NCBI GenBank assembly: GCA_964537285.1
Contig: CAZHZT010000024.1
Coordinates: forward strand, 1 to 57,584
Origin: CAZHZT01 sp964537285
Lineage (GTDB): Bacteria > Bacteroidota > Bacteroidia > Chitinophagales > Saprospiraceae
DNA: 57,584 nt
Direction: 5' to 3'
The position numbers and the translations under genes were made by a program. A model generated the notes under the pieces. That model saw nothing but the letters and a program-made list of their open reading frames with translations. It had not been told where the DNA came from and ran no database searches. This document shows positions 26,146 through 35,000 of this stretch, in pieces; positions within the stretch are counted from its first letter, which is position 1, and every line of letters starts with the position of its first letter.

Positions 26146-29100
26146 ATGAGAACTATGAAAATCTACGGTTTACTCTTGTCTTCTATTCCTGCTTTTCTTT
26201 ACTTTTTTTACCTTATTCCCGTTCCGCAAACAGGCCACATCCCCTATGTCTCTTCGGAAGTCGGGAATTTCATTTGGGAAGACCTTGACGCCGATGGTTT
26301 GCAGGACCCCAACGAACCTGGTGTGCAAGGTGTAGTGGTCTCTCTTTTTGACTGTAACGACCTGAATACACCGCTTTTTACTACCTCTACTGATAGCTCC
26401 GGGTTTTATAACTTTAACAATATCACTCCGGGAGAATACCAACTTTTCTTCGAATTACCCTATGGCTATAATTTCACTACTCCTAATTCAGGCAACAATA
26501 GCAACACAGACAGCGATGCCAATATTGAAGGTTGGACATCTTGCCTCCTTATTCCAGATAAAGAAACCATTGACACTATAGACGTGGGGCTTACTCCCTG
26601 TAACACACAAGTGGAACTTTTTTGCCTAACCCCACTAACAGTGGCCATGAATGATCAATGTATTGTGAAAGTCACGCCAGACCTTATCCTTCTTGGTGAT
26701 AACCTGTGCTTTGACTTTTTTAATGTAGAGCTTTTTTGGAATGGCAACTCCATCGGGGCCACACTTACGCAGGCTCAGGTGGGCAACACGGTAGAGGCTC
26801 ATGTAACCAATTTGAATAATGGAAATTTTTGTACCAGCACCCTAACCATTATTGATAACCTTTCTCCGGTGATTATCAGTTGCGATACTTTGTTTACAAC
26901 TTGCTCCGGAAGTACTCTCCCACAGGATATTGGAGGAATAACCGTAGAAGAAAATTGCGATACACATACCATATCATACACAGATATAAGCATCCAAGGT
27001 GACTGCAACACTTCTTACCTGGAAAAAATAGAACGCAACTGGACCGTTACCGATGCAAGTGGAAATACGAGTAATTGCACTCAAATTATCTTCAGAGAAA
27101 AGCCTATCCTCCCGGAAACCGTCTTCCCCAAAGACTACGATGGTACCGACAATCCTCCGCTGAGTTGTAGTGGCGCCTCTACTCATCCGGATTCAACGGG
27201 CTGGCCTACTATTGATGGCATTCCCATCAAATCAGGAAGTGTTTGTGGCTTAAAATCTTTTTATTTCGATCAAATGAACTACGGTAATTGCTCGGGTTCT
27301 TCCAGCTTGTTGCGCTCATGGACCGTTGTTAATAATTGCACCAATGAAAACCTGAAATACGATCAGATTATTGACCTGGCAGATACCGATGCTCCAACAA
27401 TCATCTGTGTTGAAGATATTACAGCCAGCACCAGCACTACATCTTGTAATGCTGATGTGTTGCTGCCTTCTGTTGATTTTTCTGATAATTGCTCCGGTTT
27501 TAATGATATAGAATTATTTATAGTCACTCCAACAGATACGCTTTTCGACAATGGTGGCTGGTGGTTTGAGGTTCCTCCCGGAGAACATGCCGTAACTTAT
27601 GTAGCGGTGGATGATTGTGGGAATTTCAGTAATTGCACCTTTTCTTTAACTATTATTGACAATGTAGCTCCGCAGCCTACAGCCGAAGAAAGCATCGTTG
27701 TTGCTCTTGGCAGTGACGGCAGCGGTACAGCTTGTGCAGAAAGCTATGACCTTGGCAGTACCGATAACTGCCAGATAGTAGCCATCAAGTTAAAAAGAGC
27801 CGATGCCCCCAGCGATGAGTTTTTTAAGGATTGCGTTACCTTCACCTGCGAAGACCTGGACGATACCGTAAACGTTCGTATGCGCGTTTATGACCTCGAA
27901 GGAGACTATTCAGAAGAGGATGCCCAGGGACGTTTCAATGAAGTAATGGTACAAACAACCGTTCAGGATAAAAAAGCCCCTTCCCTATCCTGCCCTTTTG
28001 ACATCACCATTGATTGTTGGGAAGATTATTTGCTTATCCCCTCCCTGACACAGGATTCTGCCGAGGGCTTTGCGGTTTTCAGAGATTCCCAATTGCTCGG
28101 GTATTACAATGGCGTAATTGACAATTGTGAAATCGATAAAATTACCGTCAGTGAATCAGGAATGCCTAACAACTGTGGAGAAGGCACCATCAGCCGAACA
28201 TGGACGGTAAGCGACCTGGAGGGCAATGAAAATAGCTGTGTACAAACCATCACCCTCGATAATGCTCCGGAATTTTATATCACCGATACCGATTGCAACG
28301 ACGCTGACCCGGAAGACGGCATTGTCTGGCCTTGTTCATTTATATCAGCTGATTGTGCACAAGGAACAGGCACAGAAATCACGGGAGAACCTCAACTCAA
28401 TCCTTTCGCCTGCAACTTGGTTGGGATTTCTTTTGAAGATCAGTTTGTTGCTATCCAAGACTCCGCCTGCTTCAGTATTTTTAGAAAATGGTTGGTGCTC
28501 GATTGGTGCCAGCCCGACACAACAGATCCTCTCGGGTATAAAACATGGTCTTATATTCAAGAAGTAAGAATCCTGAACTCGGCCGCACCTAGCATTCTCA
28601 GCCCTTGCGAGGAAACTCTTGTTTGTGGCTATGCCGAAGACTGCACGCAAAATGCCGTAAACTTGATATTGGAAGCCGAGGATGATTGTACCGATTTCAC
28701 AGACCTTCTGTTCAACTACGAGATCGATATATTCGATGATAATTCCGTTGACATCATTGGATCAGGAAATGATGCAGGAAGTTTCTTTCCTCTTGGTTCA
28801 CATCGAATCAAATGGAAGGTAGAAGATCGCTGCGGAAATATATCTAGCTGTAATTACACCTTCACTGTTGAAGACTGTAAGGCTCCTACCCCCATTTGTA
28901 AGATTATTTCCTCAGTAATTACAGCCCCTAATTCAGAGGTGATTATCCCCGCAACCAGTTTCGAAAACGGAGATAGTCAGGATAATTGTACCGATTATGA
29001 CGGGCTAATTTTCTCTTACTCTCCTGACATAACGGATACAATAAAAACTTTCACCTGCGATGACATTTCTTCCGGTCAGGCTTTGGAGGTAGAAATTTAT

Positions 29101-30423
29101 GCTACCGACGAAGCCGGCAATCAGGACAAATGCCAAACGCTTTTCTTCCTCAACGATCCTTTTAACTATTGCAATGGCGTGAATGCTAATATTACTGGTT
29201 CTATTGTGACGGGTCAAAATCAAGCTGTTGGCTCTGTCAATGTTTCTATTCAAGGCAGTAATAATCCTGGCCAGCCTCAAAATGCGCTCACCAGTAGCAA
29301 TGGTCTGTTTACGTTCAATGTTACCCCGGGTGACAATTACTCCATTCAGCCATCCAAAACCATTGACCCGCGCAATGGAGTAACCACCTTCGACCTTGTC
29401 CTGATCAGCCGCCATATATTAGGTGTAGAAAAGTTAGACTCTCCATACAAAGTCATTGCTGCCGATGCCAATGGAGATAATAAAGTAACGACTTTTGACA
29501 TCATAGAATTCCGTAAATTAATCCTGCAGATATATCCTGAACTGCCTAATGTTCCTTCTTGGAGATTTGTAGAAAAGAGTTATATCTTTCCGGATCCAGA
29601 CAATCCATTTGTACCTGCGTTCCCAGAGGTAATAAATCTAAACGATGTTCAGGGTTCATTATCGGATAATGATTTTATAGGGATCAAAACAGGAGATGTT
29701 GATGAAAATGCCGATCCACTAGAGTTCACATCTTCGGAAGATCGATTTGGTATTGAATCTGAAAAATGCTTCTTAAAAGACAAGCTTCTTTATTCTGGCG
29801 AGCACTCTACCTTGGAAATAGAGTTTCCTCAGCAAATTACTCCAGCAGGCTTTCAATTAGCACTGAACATAGATACCGATGCCTTGGCCCTCCAAAGCAT
29901 AGAAGCCAATCTGCCTGACTTCTCAGCTGTTCAAAACGCTAATATCAATAAAGGGAATCTAATCGTTAGTTGGACAGCTCCTACGGAAACTGAAGCTCCA
30001 ATTAGGTTAACTATTGAGTTGGAAGCCTTAAAACCTGGTCAGTTAAGTGATTTCATTTCATGGGGAATTGAGAACTTTTCTTCTGAATTATATTCTACAG
30101 ATAAAAACGGTGCCCTCCAAAAGCAAACCCTTATTGGCGTATTCAACCAGGTAGAAACTGCAAAGCTGGCGATTCGCTGTCAACCTAATCCGTTTAATGA
30201 ACAAACACAGCTGCTTGTATCTAATATTCATGATGAAAAGGTACAACTATCTATCTTCAACACACAAGGACAACTAATCCTTCAGGAAGAATATTTTGTT
30301 GAAGATGCTTCTGCTGTGATTAATATTGATCGTGAACAATTGCGTGGTAATGGCCTTTACTTCTACCAATTAAGAACGGAAAAAGAATGGGTGGAAGGCA
30401 AATTCGTTCTCAGCAGCGAATAA
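26146..30423 (+). CDS. Giant secreted protein with SdrD-B-like and HYR-like domains, dockerin/cohesin-like segments and T9SS sorting domain
   Basis: The 1425-residue product has a hydrophobic N-terminus (MKIYGLLLSSIPAFLYFFYLIP; start may be residue 1 or 4). A SdrD-B-like domain follows (VGNFIWEDLDADGLQDPNEPGVQGVVVSL, about 40-160). A long run of Cys-rich, HYR-like beta domains comes next (VDDCGNFSNCTFSLTIIDN, VEDRCGNISSCNYTFTVEDCKAP). Near residue 1075 is a dockerin-like segment (NGVTTFDLVLISRHIL / AADANGDNKVTTFDIIEFRKLIL), then a cohesin-like domain, and a T9SS sorting domain from QPNPFNEQTQ (about 1342). It is probably an extracellular adhesin or matrix protein. Confidence 0.9.
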   Translation: MRTMKIYGLLLSSIPAFLYFFYLIPVPQTGHIPYVSSEVGNFIWEDLDADGLQDPNEPGVQGVVVSLFDCNDLNTPLFTTSTDSSGFYNFNNITPGEYQLFFELPYGYNFTTPNSGNNSNTDSDANIEGWTSCLLIPDKETIDTIDVGLTPCNTQVELFCLTPLTVAMNDQCIVKVTPDLILLGDNLCFDFFNVELFWNGNSIGATLTQAQVGNTVEAHVTNLNNGNFCTSTLTIIDNLSPVIISCDTLFTTCSGSTLPQDIGGITVEENCDTHTISYTDISIQGDCNTSYLEKIERNWTVTDASGNTSNCTQIIFREKPILPETVFPKDYDGTDNPPLSCSGASTHPDSTGWPTIDGIPIKSGSVCGLKSFYFDQMNYGNCSGSSSLLRSWTVVNNCTNENLKYDQIIDLADTDAPTIICVEDITASTSTTSCNADVLLPSVDFSDNCSGFNDIELFIVTPTDTLFDNGGWWFEVPPGEHAVTYVAVDDCGNFSNCTFSLTIIDNVAPQPTAEESIVVALGSDGSGTACAESYDLGSTDNCQIVAIKLKRADAPSDEFFKDCVTFTCEDLDDTVNVRMRVYDLEGDYSEEDAQGRFNEVMVQTTVQDKKAPSLSCPFDITIDCWEDYLLIPSLTQDSAEGFAVFRDSQLLGYYNGVIDNCEIDKITVSESGMPNNCGEGTISRTWTVSDLEGNENSCVQTITLDNAPEFYITDTDCNDADPEDGIVWPCSFISADCAQGTGTEITGEPQLNPFACNLVGISFEDQFVAIQDSACFSIFRKWLVLDWCQPDTTDPLGYKTWSYIQEVRILNSAAPSILSPCEETLVCGYAEDCTQNAVNLILEAEDDCTDFTDLLFNYEIDIFDDNSVDIIGSGNDAGSFFPLGSHRIKWKVEDRCGNISSCNYTFTVEDCKAPTPICKIISSVITAPNSEVIIPATSFENGDSQDNCTDYDGLIFSYSPDITDTIKTFTCDDISSGQALEVEIYATDEAGNQDKCQTLFFLNDPFNYCNGVNANITGSIVTGQNQAVGSVNVSIQGSNNPGQPQNALTSSNGLFTFNVTPGDNYSIQPSKTIDPRNGVTTFDLVLISRHILGVEKLDSPYKVIAADANGDNKVTTFDIIEFRKLILQIYPELPNVPSWRFVEKSYIFPDPDNPFVPAFPEVINLNDVQGSLSDNDFIGIKTGDVDENADPLEFTSSEDRFGIESEKCFLKDKLLYSGEHSTLEIEFPQQITPAGFQLALNIDTDALALQSIEANLPDFSAVQNANINKGNLIVSWTAPTETEAPIRLTIELEALKPGQLSDFISWGIENFSSELYSTDKNGALQKQTLIGVFNQVETAKLAIRCQPNPFNEQTQLLVSNIHDEKVQLSIFNTQGQLILQEEYFVEDASAVINIDREQLRGNGLYFYQLRTEKEWVEGKFVLSSE

Positions 30424-30480
30424 GTAGCGGTTACTTACAGTGTAGTTTATTGGACGGTCAGGGTAATATTCTATCTAAGA

Positions 30481-30529
30481 GGGGCTGTATTTTTGATTTT
30501 TTCGGCGAAAAAATCAAAAATACAGCCCC
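30481..30529. terminator. Hairpin terminator after the 1425-residue surface protein
   Basis: 23-bp perfect arms (GGGGCTGTATTTTTGATTTT... and complement, 30481-30503 and 30507-30529) with a 3-base loop. It lies 57 bases after the stop. It has the AT-rich core plus GC-rich foot design of several other hairpins here. Confidence 0.85.
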
Positions 30530-30566
30530 CCGCCCTTAGCAAGATAATATTTTATAAAATTAATTT

Positions 30567-30649
30567 TATTTTTGCGGTCGTTAAATATTGAAAGGCAATT
30601 AATGCATGCTTTTCGAAGATGAAGTGCTTCGCAATCAAGTAATTGTCTT
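30567..30649 (+). promoter_or_regulatory. metK -7 box and structured leader
   Basis: TATTTTTG at 30567-30574 fits TAnnTTTG. The leader forms a stem AAGGCAATTA/TAATTGTCTT (30592-30601 with 30640-30649) enclosing CGAAG/CTTCG (30614-30631). It does not match any SAM riboswitch class that I can recognise by eye. Confidence 0.5.
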
Positions 30650-30685
30650 TTTCATTAAATTTTATTGCAAAACGTAGTTTTACTT

Positions 30686-31942
30686 ATGCCTTATCTATTT
30701 ACCTCTGAATCTGTATCAGAAGGCCATCCTGATAAAATAGCCGATCAAATTTCCGACGCATTGGTCGATCATTTTTTAGCCTTTGACCCTCACTCCAAAG
30801 TAGCTTGCGAAACGTTGGTTACCACAGGACAAGTTATCCTGGCCGGAGAAGTAAAATCTAAATGCTATCTCGATGTGCAGCAAATTGCGCGTGATGTTAT
30901 TCAGCGCATAGGTTACACAAAATCAGAGTATATGTTTGAAGCCAACTCTTGTGGCGTGCTCTCAGCAATTCACGAACAATCTCCGGATATTAACCAAGGG
31001 GTTGAAAGGGAAAAACCAGAGGAACAAGGTGCTGGTGACCAGGGAATGATGTTCGGTTATGCCACAGACGAAACAGAGCATTTAATCCCTTTAGCGCTTG
31101 ACCTATCCCACAAGATTTTGCGCGAATTATCAAAAATTCGCCATACAGGCAAATTCATGACTTACCTTCGCCCTGACGCCAAATCGCAGGTAACGATTGA
31201 ATACGATGACAATAACCACCCTAAACGGATCGATACAATCGTTGTTTCGACACAACATGATGACTTCGATGAAGACGAGGCTATGCTGTCTAAAATCCGG
31301 GAGGATATCAAAAACATCGTTATTCCCCATGTAAAAGCAACCTGCAAGCCAGAAGTTCAGGCGATGTTCACTGAAGACATCACTTACCACATCAACCCCA
31401 CCGGCAAATTCGTAATCGGTGGCCCTCACGGAGATACAGGTCTAACGGGAAGAAAAATCATCGTTGATACTTATGGTGGCAAAGGAGCTCACGGTGGAGG
31501 TGCTTTCTCCGGGAAAGATCCTTCTAAAGTGGATCGCTCTGCTGCTTATGCTACGCGGCATATTGCTAAAAACCTTGTTGCAGCTGGAATTTGCAGAGAA
31601 GTATTGGTGCAGGTTTCTTACGCTATTGGTGTAGCAGAACCAACCAACATCTATGTTCAAACTTATGGTAGCGCGAAAGTCAACATGACCGATAGTCAAA
31701 TCGCTGATAAAGTATACGAAGTGTTCGATATGCGCCCATACTCTATCGAACAGCGCCTTAAATTGCGTAATCCAATTTATTCGGATACAGCCGCTTACGG
31801 CCACATGGGCCGCGATCCTGAAATCAAAAAAGTGGAACTGCGCGACGGCTCCGGTAACTTGATTGAAAAAGAGGTGGAAACCTTCACCTGGGAAAAACTG
31901 GACATGGTAGAGAAAGTACGCGAAGCCTTTGGGTTAGCGTAA
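30686..31942 (+). CDS. metK: S-adenosylmethionine synthetase
   Basis: MetK makes SAM from methionine and ATP. I choose ATG 30686 (MPYLFTSESVSEGHPDKIADQISDAL) over the in-frame TTG at 30665; the product is 418 residues. The family signatures are clear: EGHPDK near the start, GAGDQGMMFGYA (about 118), and GGPHGDTGLTGRKIIVDTYGGKGAHGGGAFSGKDPSKVDRSAAY (about 250-290). The length is slightly above the E. coli form, as usual in Bacteroidota. The stop codon opens a 34-bp palindrome shared with the convergent surface protein gene. Confidence 0.97.
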   Translation: MPYLFTSESVSEGHPDKIADQISDALVDHFLAFDPHSKVACETLVTTGQVILAGEVKSKCYLDVQQIARDVIQRIGYTKSEYMFEANSCGVLSAIHEQSPDINQGVEREKPEEQGAGDQGMMFGYATDETEHLIPLALDLSHKILRELSKIRHTGKFMTYLRPDAKSQVTIEYDDNNHPKRIDTIVVSTQHDDFDEDEAMLSKIREDIKNIVIPHVKATCKPEVQAMFTEDITYHINPTGKFVIGGPHGDTGLTGRKIIVDTYGGKGAHGGGAFSGKDPSKVDRSAAYATRHIAKNLVAAGICREVLVQVSYAIGVAEPTNIYVQTYGSAKVNMTDSQIADKVYEVFDMRPYSIEQRLKLRNPIYSDTAAYGHMGRDPEIKKVELRDGSGNLIEKEVETFTWEKLDMVEKVREAFGLA

Positions 31943-32009
31943 GAGAAATACAATAGACATGAGTCATCCCGAAAATTCGGGATGACTCATGTTCATTGTA
32001 TCTCTCTTA
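31940..32009. terminator. Stop-to-stop palindrome between metK and the 1608-residue surface protein
   Basis: The stem runs from the metK stop (TAA, 31940-31942) to the opposing stop (TTA, 32007-32009). The inner part is the family hairpin ACATGAGTCATCCCGAA (31957-31992); the outer part is TAAGAGAAATACAAT paired with ATTGTATCTCTCTTA, with three mismatched positions over about 34 bp. Confidence 0.85.
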
Positions 32010-35000
32010 ATTTGAGTGACTAATGACAAGTTTCTTCAAAAATACTCTATCAGCCGTAAAAACTTTTAAATAATAAACACCTTCGGAAATTCCTGTTAAT
32101 GGAAACATTCCTTTATCCCCATTAATAGCCCTTTCCATCATTATTTTCCCCCGAACATCAATCAATTGTACTTCTTCAATGAATTGGTTGCCTTCTGCAA
32201 GGATATTAACCTGCTTTGAAGCTGGGTTCGGGAATACTTGTATAGAAGTTTCATCAAATAATGTAATTGTATTGCTTACATTATCTATTGGTGCTAACGT
32301 TTCCATTTCTACGACTTCAATTTCCTCCTCACTGAAATTAATCAGGTGTGTGTTTACTATAGCAAAAACAGCTTCCGCGGAGATACCACTTTCGGCCTCA
32401 TTTGGACCTCTAAGCAATACATCATCCTGAACAATAATTTCCAGTCCGCATAGCAGCCCTTCCCCGGTGATCTCAATTCCGTCGATCCTTGTTATGGCTA
32501 CATCAATAAGCCCTTCAGCATAAAAATCTTTTTGAATAGATATCATATTATCGTCGTCAATACCAAGCCACGAAGGATCAAAATGCATAAAAGCTGAATT
32601 AGGCTCTATAATACTGGTATCATAGGTGATACTGAATGCCAAGCCATATAAATTTTCTACCGGATTGTCGATATCACCTAAAACTATATCAAGGATTGTT
32701 GTTTCGCCAGGAATGAGCGTATCGGGCTCTACATAGAAAGGTGCATTCATAAGCAATCCGCTTTCATCTTCCCATAACTCCTCTTCTTCATCCGGATTCC
32801 AGAAGTTGTGTGTACTACCCCAATTTTGAGTAATAGCCAATGTATCATCTGCATTAATAATGCCATTGCCGTCCGTATCGATATGTTTATAGTTGACTCC
32901 GGTCATTGGAGTAGATTGAGACCAGTCAGGCCCTTGTTGCCCTTCCCAAATCAAGGAAGCACCTGGCCTTGTTGGTCCTACAGAATCGTAAGCTATACCA
33001 ATATTAAGCAAATCAAAATTATTAACTACTTTATTGGTGTCCGTATCACCGGGCCATACACAAGTGGAATCTAAACCCTGAATTTGGATAGATACGGTAT
33101 CTCTACAACCTGAAGCATTTTCACCTGCAACACTGTAGATAATAACTGTACTTCCATCAAAAACCGGATCCGGGCAATCGGTACAGTTTAATCCCGTAGC
33201 AGGAGACCATTCTACTACTCCTCCAGGTACATTCGCCTGCAGCTGGACAGCACTATTCAAACAAGTTGCGCTGATATCGGGCGTAACTACATCAAAAACA
33301 GCAGCATTTAAATCTATTAATGTATCTTTCAAACATCCATTTGCATCTGAGACTAAAATATAATACTGACCATCTGGCACATCAGTAAGATCCTCTGTGG
33401 TCTCAATTACAACTCCAGATGAAAAATCAAACCACTGGAAGGTGTATGGAGGTGCCCCACCCGATACATCAATATCAATGGCTCCATCTGCACTACCAAA
33501 GCTAGCACAACTCACATCATTCACACTGATCTCAATGGGATTAGGAGCTGTTACCTGATAACAGGCTACCGTTGAACAACCATTGCAATCCGTAACGGTC
33601 ACACAGTATTCTCCTATTGCTGTAGCAAATAAAATGGATGAGGTGTCTCCTGTAGACCATAAGTAATGGTAAGGCAAACAGCCACCCGTCGCAGTTATTT
33701 CAAGAACCAATGAATCTCCTAAAGAGCAAGGAATATTCATTGTTCCAAAACTTATTACAATAGGGGTCGCTTCTGTAAGCGTAACATTAAGGGTTGCCAT
33801 TTCGCCATCATCATCCGTGACCGTGAGAGCGTAAGTTCCACCAGGCAGGTTATTAATATCAGGAGTAGAGGCACCATTTGACCACATAAACTGATAAGGC
33901 GGCGTACCACAATAAACACTAATATCAATATAACCATCAGCAGTGCCCCCGCAGCTAACATCCTGCACTTCTTCAACAACAATGGTTAATTCACCGCTGG
34001 TATTTCCAACAATTTCCGTAGTATCCGTTGTAACGCAAGCTGTTGCAGTATTAACAATCATCAATACATATAAACCTGTATCTCCAACAGTTGGCGCAAG
34101 GGTCATTTCACCAGAATGAATTAGTCCTCCGGTAGTTGTCCAAAAAACAGCATAATCAGGCCCCGGATTCAGGAAGGAATAATCAAGAAGCAGGCTGTCT
34201 CCGCAAATAGTATCTACGTCATTTAATTGAAAATTAAAATCGGGTATAAATTCAATATCCAATGTAATAATACTGTCGCAACCACTTGAAGCAGGAAGTG
34301 TATCTTTATAAATACCCGTTGTTGTGATAATCTGCCCACCAAATTCAAAAGTATCAGATTCGCAAAGATCAAGCTCTATTTCAGATAGGGCTGGCGGAAT
34401 CACGTTAAGGGTTAAATTAACAAGGGTATCCACACAGCTGGTGGCGGAAAAAAGCGTATCAATATAATCCCCCGAAATGGTGTACTCATTTCCTCCCAGA
34501 TGATAAACTTCACCAAAGCAAATTTCAGCATCTATATCAAGAGAAACGATTGTACCTGTTGAGATATCTCCAGTGACCGTGCATTGATTTGCATCTGTTA
34601 CTGTAATGGAGTAAAGTGCTTGAGGAAGATTTTGGGGATTGGATTGACCATTCAAATTTGCATCACTCCATTCATATAAATAAGGGGGTGTACCGCCCGC
34701 AACCAAAATAGTAATGCTCCCATCATTCATTCCGGGGTTGGCGCAATTAATAATAGGAGAATTTAAAAATAATTCAGGGGGTTCTGACACAGTGATGCAT
34801 TCCACTGCCGTACACCCATCTCCATTTGTAATGGTTACACAATAATCCCCGACAGATAGGTTTGTAATTGGACTTCCTATAAAGCCATTACTCCATTCAT
34901 AAGTAAAAGGCAGGGTACCTGCCAGAGGGGTAATTTCAATACTACCATCCACCCCACCAAAGCAAGAAACATCTACGATAATGGTATTATAAACTAAAAC

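Noticed and set aside
30567..30685. SAM riboswitch before metK
   Set aside because: The stem layout does not match any SAM class that I know.
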